Part shown: piece after piece, positions 10,705 to 21,466 of the stretch
Layout of the letters: the number at the start of each line of letters is the position of its first letter
Position numbering within the stretch: position 1 is the first letter of the stretch
From: Schistosoma mansoni
Taxonomy: Eukaryota > Platyhelminthes > Trematoda > Strigeidida > Schistosomatidae
Direction: 5' to 3'
Length of the DNA stretch: 64,000 bases
NCBI RefSeq assembly: GCF_000237925.1
Contig: NC_031497.1
Coordinates: forward strand, 7,118,831 to 7,182,830
Made by a program: the position numbers and the translations under genes
Notes under the pieces: model-generated
The model's input: the letters and a program-made list of their open reading frames with translations, nothing else
The model's database searches: none
Told to the model about the DNA's origin: nothing

Positions 10705-13550
10705 TATAAAAAATATACATAAATGAGTATTACGGACAAATTAGTTGTGTTAGAGTTTCATGCGACTGAATAAAAACAAATTTAAGAAAAAATTATCGCA
10801 TTTTATTGAAATTTGCAGTAGACGTTTTATGGTAGATTAAATCATATACACTTGACAAATAACTTAAGATCTTCATTATTTGAATGATACAAAGTTTAAA
10901 TAAATCTATGCCAACTCAAGGCAATAAGTTGCATATATGAACTTAATCAACTTATATAAATTATCTATAATCAACATGAAAATATTCTCTAAGAACAAAA
11001 AGATTGTGTTAATACACTTTGATGTACAAGCAAAACTTGTTTGAAAGATAGCGAATCCGATGAACCATATCTGTTAATAAATTATCAACTAGTTAAAGTG
11101 GTTTGTTTTGCTAATCTTATATTATACAACAAATCACTATTTTTATGAACTACACTGCATTTACTAGCTTTTGTTTCCAGAATTTACTATCTGAATTCAA
11201 GGTTATGCTGGATTGATATTTCTAATTATTCTAGCATATTAACTTGATTAGTTGGCGGGAATATTTGAATTCCCCGTATTTTTTGTTCCTAACTCTATTG
11301 AATTCTCTGATTATTTAACCTTCCAGTGGACGATCAGAGATTGAATTGTCTGATAAGATTATACTATGCTTTAAGTTTACACGAAAATAAATTATATATT
11401 GTTTTGCATTTTATTTAATTCTGGCGAAAACTTAAATATTCATTTTTAAAACATCTAACTACTCAATAAAAGTAAAGTAGTATGAAGATATGTAAAATGT
11501 TTGTAATCTTTTCAGCTACGGATCTTTTGTATGAATGTTGTTCACTAAGTGCCGATAACAAACAAAAGGTTGCAATGTTCACTCACATCTTATTCAATTA
11601 TTTGCACTCGATTTGCATGTTTATGATCATCAAGTTTCAAGATATGGGTAAACACAGTTGAAACCATCTCGTTAGAGCATATCTTTTGAATATCTTTATC
11701 GTTCTTCTGACTCAGTAATGTCTATGTTTATAGTTTCACACAAGACCTAAACGGACTGCGTTCTATTCATTTTTGAAGTTATGCGTGTACATTTTTGAGA
11801 CGTTCTAAACTAAAGCAAATGTATATTGATTATTTCACAATATCCAGTTTTCAAAGGCACTCCGATTGACTTGAACACTTACATGCGAAGCCATAAAATC
11901 GAATATTCTGGGACTATCTTTGGACATTAAGACTTTGACAAAATATATCCTAATTTCGCTATTTTTGAAGAAATTTTACACGAAAAAATATAATTTGTTG
12001 TTGACTAATACATGTATGGAGATATGCAAAGTATTTTATATTTATCGTTGCTCATCAACAAATGCATCTATAACAACAATGAATCTCATATAAATTCTAA
12101 TATTCAGTAGAAACTTTCAAAAATCTCACTTTGGAGATGTTTTATTCACGGATAGATATTGATTAACCAGTTAGGACATACTAAAACAAAACAAGTTTGA
12201 TAGCAATTATCACGCCTAATTAGCTTACTCCGTACTATGTTTAATTGATTAATTTATCTTGACTGACATTGAATGATACCGATTACTATACGGTCACTGA
12301 TTTATAGATTTGCAACTCTACCACAAAATTTCATTGATGAAGTAAATATTGGATTATTGCATTCTTAATAACCAGAAATGACATCTAACTGGATGATATG
12401 AAGTCGATATCGTTACAATCCAATAGGCTTATGTTGGATTGTATTTTGAAAAATCGTTTTATTGTAATCTATACACATTTTCATCTTATAAGAATTCTTT
12501 ACAAGTTTGATTGACTTCAAATCATCATTAGTAATCACCAAAAGAATAAGATATTTAGCTTATTTATTTTTACTTTATGTATAAATAAATCACCTGCTTT
12601 TAGGCTGAGTTCACATACTTTATTTTTGGAATATGTAATGGTATACCTTCAGAAGCTAAACTCAACTTTATCAAATGAAATTTCCAACTTAAATGATTCA
12701 TTATATAGCTTCAATAATATATAGTTTTTATGAAAAAAGATATTTCAGGGGTAATAACTAAAATTTTAAAAGGATATTGGACCACTAAAAGGTTATAATA
12801 CCTGTCAGATCATCATTCTATTAATTTATTGATAAACCTAACAAAACAATGTCGTTGAATACTTTTATGATTTATATTTCCACATGATCTCAGCTATCGT
12901 ATGTATCCGTCAGATCAAATTATTTCGGATAGTCTAATAAATGAATTGTCAAATACTTAAATCGAGTAATTCATTTCTATCAAGATGGCGGAAAGTAATG
13001 GCATGGATGGATGATTGATATGATAAATTATAAATCACTGTACAATTTTCATAAACACAAAACTCTCAAATAATTTTAAGAGACTGAGAAGAAGAAAAAA
13101 AATACTACGTTACCAGATTGGTTTCATAGTTTAATCATTATCACGCTATTTCGATCACTTAAAGAGGTGGATAGTTAAAATCTTACGTAGATTCAAGTAT
13201 CTTATGTATTCACTATATGTCTTCATTAGAAGACCCAGTTTTCCATATTTCTAACAAATACATTTTTACTCATTTGTGTTTCTCTGATTTTTCAGAAATA
13301 TATATTGACCTTTAGTAAATATGCTTGTGTGTTCAAGCGAAATGATAGTCAAATGAGTTGTGTAATTTTCTACATGGATTAATAGTTACATGTTCAGGTT
13401 ATTTGAATTATGTTCACAATATTTTGTTGATCTTAGAGTTGTTTGGAATCTGAACGCAATACAATACAAACAACAATATACAACCGAAAATTAATGATAA
13501 ACAAGTTCGAAAAGTGTATGTTAGGCTATAATATAAACTTATTACGTTTT
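10705..13550. other. AT-rich DNA, no feature recognised
   Basis: This is almost 3 kb of very AT-rich sequence without an ORF of note or a repeat shared within the window. Confidence 0.5.
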
Positions 13551-13554
13551 AATT

Positions 13555-14396
13555 CAACTGAATACAATGGACAGCTTGGATTCGACTAGACGATTTGAAA
13601 TTCTCAGATGACCTAGCTCCTCTATACCATACACACGAACAAATGCAGCTGAAAACAATCAGTGTAGTAGTAGCCTCCACAGCAGTAGGCTTCAACAGAT
13701 ACAAGGGAAAAAGCATGATCCTGAATTACAACACAGAGAAAACCAACACAATCATACTTGATAGAGAAACTATAGAATAGGTGGAAAATTCGACGTATCT
13801 GGTCAGCATCATCGATGAACAAGGTTGATTTGATGCAGATATGAAGGAAAAGATTGACAAAGTAAGGGTAGCATTCCTACAGTTGATGAACATATTAAAC
13901 TAAATACAACTGTCAGCCAATATCAAAGTCACAATCTTCAATACGAACGTCAAGACAGTTCTACTGTATGGAGCTGAAACTTCGAGAACTACTACAACCA
14001 TCAAAAAATGGTACAAGTATTTATAAAAAATTGTTATGCACGTTACTCAATGTTCGTTGGACGTATACCATCAACAACAATCTATTGTATGGGAGAGAAC
14101 AAATAAACTTCCAGCTGAAGAGGAAATTATGAAAATACACTGTAGGTAGATAGGAAACACTTAATGAAAATCATCAAGCTGCATCATGATGCGAGCACTA
14201 ACTTGTAATCGTGAAGGGAAGAGAAGAAGAGGAACACTACAAAACACATTGCGTTAGTAATTGGATGTATATATCAAGTGATTGAATAGAAATTGGGAGC
14301 AACTGGAGAGAAATTCTAAGGAGAGAGTTCGATGGAGAATCGTGATTGGCGACCTATGCTCCTTCAGGTGGGATAACATGAGTAAGTAAGTACGTA
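13555..14396 (+). pseudogene. 3' fragment of a decayed SR2-like LINE
   Basis: The copy starts in the reverse-transcriptase palm. The frame 13595-13780 reads KFSDDLAPLYHTHEQMQ, where the intact element has [17 protein letters not shown]. It then follows the C-terminal domain to the family 3' end, GGCGACCTATGCTCC and a (GTAA)n tail ending near 14395. Several stops and shifts are present, so it encodes nothing. From about 13880 onward it is much closer to the fragment at 0.33-1.35 kb than to the intact element. The two share CTTCGAGAA.TACTACAACC, AACACTTAATG and ACTAACTTGTAATCGT, so they belong to one older subfamily. Confidence 0.85.
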
Positions 14397-14399
14397 ATT

Positions 14400-15120
14400 A
14401 CGTGTTAATTAAAGTACTAGAGTTTGTTTATTCATACTTCACAGATTAAGTGGCTTTAATGATGAAGAACTTTAGTGAAAATTAAATGTACATTGAGTCG
14501 AAAAGATTTTTCAGTTTATTTGAGATCATCATTTATGGTTCACATTATTTCGAGCAAGAAGTATTAGTAAACTCATTAACTTATATCATTGTGCAGTATA
14601 TATCCACATGCATATATAACATACCAAGAGATATTATCTTTTTTTATAAAAAATTCATATATTAGGTGCACAACTAGACAAACGCTTTTTGATATTTCTG
14701 AACATCACACTCATGATTGGTCAAAGGACTGAAAATAGTAATAAGAAGCTCTATTTTGGCTTATTTGGTTGATAATAGTCATCATATTGATAAAAACTTC
14801 GGCGTTTAAAGTCATTTTTAAAATCCTATCGAAGTTGTTCTATGCTTCCATAATCCGACACATACACAAAAAATATATGAATACATATAAAAAAAGCCTA
14901 ATCTCTGGGTATAGAAAATGTTTATAAAGCCTATGCATTTACCCTGACCTTTTACTTAAATACTATTTTATGTTTTGAAACCTTTTTTCCCTTTGAAGTT
15001 TTCCAGAGTTCGATTTCGTTAACAATTTAATTCCCAATTATAATCTTATGTACACTGTTTAGCAATCATATTATCTTATTTTCATTGTACACGTTCTGAT
15101 AATTGCTTATCATCAATGAG
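14400..15120. other. AT-rich DNA, no feature recognised
   Basis: No gene or repeat was recognised. Confidence 0.5.
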
Positions 15121-15124
15121 ACAG

Positions 15125-15420
15125 AAATGAAGAATTATCAGAAAGGGGTTTTGTGGATATTATAGTAATTTAATAGTTGAGTTCATGAGTCAATTGAAGC
15201 AAGACCACTATGGAAAACCTGGAAGCACTGGACTGCCAACTCGTCCTATTGTGGGACTCCTCAGCAGTGCGCATCCACGATCTCGTCTCGCGATATTTCA
15301 ACCCAGGACCTATCAGTCTCGCGCCAGGGCACTTAACCTTTAGACCACTAAACCGGCCGGTATCCAACGATGTCAATGTCTAACTTCAACCAATCCACTA
15401 AACTGAGCCACTGTCCACCA
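15125..15420 (-). repeat. T2 tRNA-headed hammerhead SINE, copy 3 (core damaged)
   Basis: Read on the minus strand: AGTTAGACATTGACATCGTTGG, a tRNA-like head (CCGGTTTAGTGGTCTAAAGG..TAAGTGCCCTGGCGCGAGACTG), then a hammerhead segment. Helix I GCACTG/CAGTGC is perfect, CTGAGGA is present, and helix II GTCC/GGAC is perfect. The GAAA that must follow helix II reads GAGT, so this ribozyme should be inactive. The SINE then runs into its 3' body (CTTCCAGGTTTTCC, CTTGCTTCAATTGACTCATG) and ends in the GGGGTTT..TCTGATAAT block. The 68-codon minus frame here is not a gene. Confidence 0.8.
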
Positions 15421-15424
15421 TTTA

Positions 15425-16095
15425 TATCCAATTTCATTTCTATTCCTACTTTGATGTAACTAGTTGTGATAATTAAATGATTATGAAAATTCACTTTACC
15501 TTTCATTCTAATTTTCTAAATTTTGTTGTGATCTGATCATTACATTGTGAAAATGAATCAGCAGAATCTAATTGGTATTGATTTTCTGCTCATTTGTAAA
15601 ATCTATATTTTATTGTAAATCCCTGATGAAGAAATATTTCTTCAGTCAACTTGTCTTTTTAATGTTAAAATGGGAATCATTAAGGAAATTTTATATCATT
15701 TATATATATAAAATATTATTCTGTGCAAAGAATCTCAGCTATTTTGAAGTTACGTTATCATAACTTTTGGCTGTAAATCTAGAATGGTTAGTAAACTGAT
15801 ATAATGCATCATTGTAACTAACTATTTAAAAAAATTATTCATTAGTAACATTCAAGTTTTATTAATCAAATCGTTTAGACCATATAGCTCAGTTTGATAA
15901 AGTCATATCTATCCAGAAAATTAAATTCCTTCTTAGTTTGTGTTATGTCCTGTGAAGAACTATGAATGGTAAATTTAAAAATTATTTATGGACAAATGTG
16001 ATATGTATATTTCCTATTGTATAATCGCTAAATAACTTAACTATTCATATTCATGTTCCTCTTATGATGAGCTTTATTTCGAACTATGAACTATT
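15425..16095. other. AT-rich DNA, no feature recognised
   Basis: A 63-codon frame at 15572-15763 has no domain character. Nothing else was recognised. Confidence 0.5.
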
Positions 16096-16099
16096 ATTA

Positions 16100-16475
16100 T
16101 ACGTTTTACCATTCTTGAGTTATCCCCAGTCTATTGATTACTGTTCCCCCTATTTACAGCCACATTTGGTCAAATCTTGTTATTTTCTATTTTATGGTAC
16201 GATGTGGTCTGATTGGTATATAAACCCAGTATGTTTGTGAATAATGATTCATATTGCAAAGGCTGTTATTGGTGTTGTGGACTTAACTGGCTGGGCTAGG
16301 CAGAAAGCAGGATTGATAAGTACTCAAGACTGCTCATATGGTTTTTTGTGTATCATTGGGCGATCAATAAAATTTACTGCTCTCTAATTGGCGGTCATAT
16401 CACTCATATATCAAACAGGGCACATACGCACTCAATCGTATATATCAATAGGGCAAGAACGCACGCATTCACACG
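16100..16475 (+). mobile_element. LTR-like fossil, family A, plus copy
   Basis: The segment has the layout of a solitary LTR: a promoter-like TATATAAACC at 16219, AATAAAAT at 16367, and a CAATAGGGCA block near the end at about 16445. A diverged relative lies on the minus strand at 33356-33680 with the same order of landmarks. No gag or pol is attached, so it looks like a solo LTR of a probably Gypsy-like element. It is an old, non-coding relic, and its exact ends are uncertain. Confidence 0.5.
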
Positions 16476-16917
16476 TTATGATAGTTTGACAATGAAGTTT
16501 AATTTAAGAAATAAAGTTATAAGCAATTGAATTTAGAATTTTCCTAAACTCGTTTTAATCGACAACTATTTCTTTACATTTATAAGTTAAAATCTTATGA
16601 AGTATATTTTAAATAATAGAATACAATGCTCAATTGATGCCAATAAAGAATTATTGTTACTCTGTCTCTATCTTTCAATGTGATTTACTTCTTAATTCAC
16701 TGGGTTTGCCATTAAAACTTTGATCAAAATGTACCACAAAGCTGATCATCAAAGAGTATTTGCATTTTATTGATCTGTGCAAGGTGCTTTTATTTATGTA
16801 AATTGATCCCTTCAATCAACGTTTTATATAAAAGAGAATCTTCCGTTCTTATTTGCTTTATACTTATATAAGCAGTCACACCCTAATTTTTTTTCGAGAT
16901 TATCTTATATAATTATA

Positions 16918-17105
16918 ATCAGAGATGGATAGTGGCTAGCAGTGAAATTCAGGACGTGACGTTCGTCCTAATTTTGGGAATCGCTAAGGGAATGTACCTG
17001 CGGCCCAGAGTTGATTTACACTCCACGATCCAAACTCAACTCCGTTTGATTTAAACTACAACGCGTCATCCATCTAGCTACTGAGTTCAGATAGTCACTA
17101 GCTTG
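16918..17105 (-). repeat. Smα-like SINE with tRNA-like head, copy 2 (ribozyme decayed)
   Basis: The minus strand shows the whole 5' part of the family: a box A-like TAGCTAGATGG (about 17074-17084), a box B-like GAGTTTGGATC (about 17025-17035), then the AACTCTGGGCC.CAGGTACAT leader and a hammerhead remnant. In this copy CTGANGA has become CTTAGCGA and GAAA is lost, so it should not cleave. The copy shows that the Smα-like repeat is a tRNA-headed pol III-type SINE with the ribozyme just downstream of box B. Confidence 0.7.
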
Positions 17106-17114
17106 TGCATTTGG

Positions 17115-19695
17115 GTGAAGCTTATTTCATTTGTTGAAACAGACAATCCAAACGAACTATCCTACATTTTTTTCACTTCTAAAAAGTGAAAAAGACTATA
17201 TTATCATCTATGTTATAATTTGGATTCCATATTTGTCACATAAATTCAGTATTCGTGTTGCAACAAATGACTGTTAAAGACTATTCCATGTTCATTTTTT
17301 TAAGCTACTGAAGGGAGACTCAGGAAAAATATTTTTCTACCTTTTGTAAATTTATGTCATCAAAGTTATTTTCACATTTAAACAAATCTTATGCTTTATA
17401 GAATATAAATGATCAAGCAGAATTCTACCAACTTTGTGTTCACAAAACTGGATATACATATATGAAATTTGACTCCAGCCAAATTACAGAAAATGGGTTA
17501 CCAATCGACATTTTTTTACGAACTTAATCAAATTAAAGACAACGGTTTGTTTTTGGTTCATGCAGGTTTGTGATTATCATTAGCTCAAACAACTACAGAG
17601 TGATGGAAGAACCTCAATGGATATTTCTTCTTGATATTTCCACCATGTTAATCCTATCATCTCCTGTTTATATGGCTCTGATTGATAAGCTTTTAACATA
17701 AACTAAAGAACTCTCTAACATTACTCTGTTTTCAGAGATAATCTCATTTAGTTTTAGCAGCGTATATATTGAAAATGCTCGAATGTTAGAATTTATATGT
17801 TCTGTATTGCTTTTATATATCACCCATATTTTTTCAGAGACGAATAAACAGAAAATGTGTATAAGGGCACAACTACTGATTTTGTAGGGAAAATGATTTT
17901 AACTTTAATGTTCCATTTCAGTTGTGTAACAGCTCGATTAATATTAATGTCTATATGAGTCGGTTGAAACAGCTTAGTATTGGTGTTTGAAAAAATACTA
18001 TCCATTAACCCATGGAATCGCTTCTTTTAAAATTTCTCTAAAAACTTATCATATAATAAATTTCTTATATTTACAGCAAACCTTTAACAGTAACATTAGA
18101 TTGGTTCTAATGGTATTGGAACAATTAACCTGTTCAAGTATATATGATGATATAATTAAAATTATTTAAGGGATTACAATCGATTGCCTCCTTTTGCCTA
18201 GCACCATGATAGTGAATTACCTAGTTTATCAGTTTCTGACTGATAGATTTCGATCCATACTTATAACCAGAGAATATGATAAATAACTCATCTGGATCAA
18301 GTGTATTATCAGAAGTTGTCTATTGCACGAAAATTTTAACTAAAGTTTTGTTAAGAAGACAGCTTAAAGTGAGATGCTTTTTAAAGGTTTTACAAATTGG
18401 ATTGATTCTCTTCAAATAACTAACTAAAACATTAACCCTCTAATTTGATTAACTTAACAAAACTAGTTTATTCTTAAATATCTATTGAAGAGTTATTATG
18501 CAACAAAAATCTATCAAGTAACATGGTGAAACTTATCGAAATTTGCAAAAATAGAACAGAGTTCATGATTTAAAAAATCGAACGTTTCGGAAAAGCTTAA
18601 ACGTTTATCAATAATGATAGTAATATTATTAAATATAAAAAGCTGACTTATGTAAATGTTCACAAAAGTACAGTATATTTCTGCATAAAAGTTGATTTGC
18701 AGTATATAAGTTAATTTTAGATTTACAAGAACGTTGGAAGAAACGGTAGATTTTGTATAATTTCAACAACCTTCAAACTTACACATATAATTAAATCATA
18801 CGAACATACAATAACAGAAAGATTAAGTATTATGTATAGTACATGATATCAACCAGACTTACCTTTACATCATAGTAAAAATTGTAAAAATGGTCTGTAA
18901 GGACTTTTCATAAAGTTTCAGGAAAAGAACTCATACATAAACATCAGTATATACAATAAAAAAATACCTAACAAACCAACCTTCTCGTAAATTATCCTTA
19001 GTAAAAATAAAAATTTTTAAGTATACAACAGTAACAACACTAGTAAGCGTTGCTAAGGGCGGATAAAATTTGAGGTTGTCTTATTTTCTGGCTAGTAGGA
19101 AACTATAAAAATATAGGGAAAAATAATAATAGGAAAATATTGTATGCAGCTTACTTGTAAAAAAAAGAACAATATACATATTTATCTACATACGAAAATA
19201 TACTATCATTCATTGTTCAACACAAATATATACAATATCCAATTGAGTATAAGATGGGTAGAGATAGTCAATTTAGATTGATTTAAAGGTTAATTACTAA
19301 CCAATCAAGTCAAGTCATACAGTTAAAAAAAACCTTTAAGGGATATAATTTTTAAATAATTTAATTAAAAATACAATAAACTGATTAATTCAACATAAAT
19401 AAACTTTTTTTGTTTCCCTTTTCTATCTTGTTTTCTTAATGGTTATTACATAAGATGGTGTATAATTAGTTAATTTTATTGGTATTTCAAATGAATCAAT
19501 ATAAGCATGAAGAGAAAAAAAGTGTTAAAACAACCTCTTTTATTATTATTCGCTTTATTTTTTGCAGATAAGTTGACGCCCATTATTGTATGGTTTTCCT
19601 ATAATAATAAACATATGCTCACTAAGTGAGTGACTTCAAAAGATACTTCCTGGAGTTCTAGTGAGAAGCAGTGACCAGTGGATTTCAACCACATC
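17115..19695. other. AT-rich DNA, no feature recognised
   Basis: The stretch holds 2.5 kb with short chance ORFs only. Confidence 0.5.
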
Positions 19696-19699
19696 TGAT

Positions 19700-20015
19700 G
19701 TGAGATAACAACTCACTGAAGACAATTAGTGAACGGTTGCTCAACTTCTTGGATTGGTTGAAGTTAGACATTAACACCATCAGATGCCGGCTCAGAGGTC
19801 TATCGGTTAAGTGCTCTGGCGCGAGACTGGTAGGTCTTGAGTTCGAATCTTGTTAGGCGAGATCGTGGATGCGCACTGCTGAGGAGTCCCACAGTAGAAC
19901 GAAACGGCCGTCCAATGCTTCCAGGTTTTCCTTGGTGGTCTAGCTTCAATCGACTCATGCTTTCAACTATGAAAATACTAAAATCTCCACGAAACCCCTT
20001 CCGATAATAATTAAA
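19700..20015 (+). repeat. T2 tRNA-headed hammerhead SINE, copy 4 (best preserved)
   Basis: A leader ending ATTGGTTGAAGTTAGACATT is followed by a tRNA-like head. Box A is CGGCTCAGAGG (19789-19799) and box B is GTTCGAATC (19841-19849). The hammerhead is at 19873-19918: helix I GCACTG/CAATGC with one mismatch, CTGAGGA (19879-19885), helix II starting at 19886, GAAA (19901-19904), helix III ACG/CGT, and cleavage triplet GTC ending at 19912. Helix II has one weak pair (GTCC against GAAC). The 3' body ends in CTCCACGAAACCCC..AATTAAAAAAAG, an A-rich tail. RNA polymerase III transcription followed by self-cleavage is the likely life cycle, by analogy with Smα. Confidence 0.8.
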
Positions 20016-20384
20016 AAAAGTTTCTTCAAAAACATTCATTCAATTAAGAAGAAATAGAATAAAATTGAGTAGGTGAAGTAAAATGATAGAAGAAATAAGA
20101 TCATAAAAGTAGTAGATTTTTGGAGAGAGAAACAAAAAAGATAGTTATGTTATTTGAGTGATACAAAATGTAGTCAGTTTGTGCTTGAAAACAGATTACA
20201 ATATATAACTATTTGTATTTATTTATAATTATTAGTGATAATTGTCACTTTAACGAAGTCCTGCTTGATTATTTATTACTTTCAATAGTAACAATGGTGA
20301 CAATAGCAATGGTCATGTTGTGGTACCTTCTCACATGTTTATAAACAACAACCTAAACATTAAAGGCATTTTAATCTTTATATA

Positions 20385-20565
20385 TTGTTTGTTTGGATCT
20401 TCCAGTTGATGTTTTTGGACAGTTATTAACTGGTTTATTTTGACGTATGTGAATCCTGTGCTTATCGCTTCGATAATGCCTGTTTATCTTAAGCAGAGAT
20501 GAGTGTTAGTTAGCAGGGGAATTCAGGATCGATGTTTCATCCTGTTTTTTGTTCTTGTAGCTGTA
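20385..20565 (-). repeat. Smα-like SINE, copy 3 (ribozyme decayed)
   Basis: The segment matches the longer 3' body seen at 31455-31600, with landmarks in the same order: TATTGTTTGTTTG, ATCTTC, TTGATGTT, GCATTATCGAAGCG-type and GCAGAGATG. The ribozyme segment near 20515-20560 keeps only traces (TTTCATCCTG, TAGCTG). It is non-coding and old. Confidence 0.6.
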
Positions 20566-20569
20566 AAAT

Positions 20570-21280
20570 TATATTCTTTTAAATATATGAAACTCTTGTC
20601 ATTCGTATGTTTGATATTATTCGTATATAATTTACTAAATTAGAAGTGTATCACTCGAAATGGTTAAACTAGCATGATCCCCTCAAGGTCACTAAATTTG
20701 ATATAATTAATTTGAATGTTACAACTGCTTGTAAACTTCAGTATTTGGATCGAATATAAAGTTGATTCATGATAGTATATTGAGCATTTTGTCTCAGAGA
20801 AAACTGCAATGATGTCTTCGATAGTCAGGGTCATAAAAGTTTACAAGAAAACGAAAGATACAGGAGAAAGGCTTAGGTATCTAGGTATATAAGATAATCA
20901 TCCAAGTTTGAGCTATAGCAAGTATATATTCGAAACCAATGTCAGTCGTATATTCGTCCGACAGTCACGTATATTCATATGAATTAAAATATAGGATCAC
21001 GAATTGTCTATGAGGTGTTATTCCACTTGATTTCTCAGTAGTTGTGAGAACGTATAAGCTGATCTTAGCGAAAATATTTTGTGAAATTCAGGTTAAGCAT
21101 GTCTATATTCAGAATTCATAACTGATTTAAAAGTATACCTCAACACTTTAGCTTCATTTTGTCTAGAATGTTATAATAGCTATACAAACTGGGAGAATTC
21201 CAACCTTATCGGTTGCTATGTACCTGTTTTTTTATACTTTACTATTTAATTGTTCTCTTATAATTAATTAATTGTCATGC
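20570..21280. other. AT-rich DNA, no feature recognised
   Basis: No gene or repeat was recognised up to the target site of the LINE. Confidence 0.5.
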
Positions 21281-21293
21281 TATTTGAGTTTTA

Positions 21294-21466
21294 ACTCCGC
21301 CTGTAGCTCCTCCAGGGGCTACTGCCGGTCCCAAGCCCGGGTAAAGGAGGAGGGTTGGGCATGGGGTTAGCGACCCCATCCCGTAGAAAATCAACTCGCT
21401 AAAAAAACGCTAACCAGAAAAAATCATTCAAACCATTCAAACTCTGCCCTGGGAGTAGAAGGAAAA
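21294..21466 (+). promoter_or_regulatory. Structured 5' UTR of the LINE
   Basis: The leader is strikingly GC-rich against its AT-rich surroundings. Visible folds are a hairpin GTAGC/GCTAC (21303-21307 and 21318-21322), whose loop TCCTCC (21308-21313) is complementary to GGAGGA (21346-21351), and a 7-bp hairpin ATGGGGT/ACCCCAT (21361-21367 and 21373-21379). The loop-to-downstream pairing would form a pseudoknot. Such leaders can carry the internal promoter and, in some RTE/R2 elements, HDV-like ribozymes; whether this one does is inference. Confidence 0.5.

Noticed and set aside
15170-15376. 68-codon minus ORF, and the similar one at 19800-20039
   Set aside because: Both lie within T2 SINE copies on the strand opposite or equal to the repeat. 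The shared residues reflect repeat identity, not a gene family.
19789-19858. A functional tRNA gene
   Set aside because: Box A and box B are present, but the acceptor and anticodon stems do not form a proper cloverleaf, and the sequence continues into a SINE with a ribozyme.
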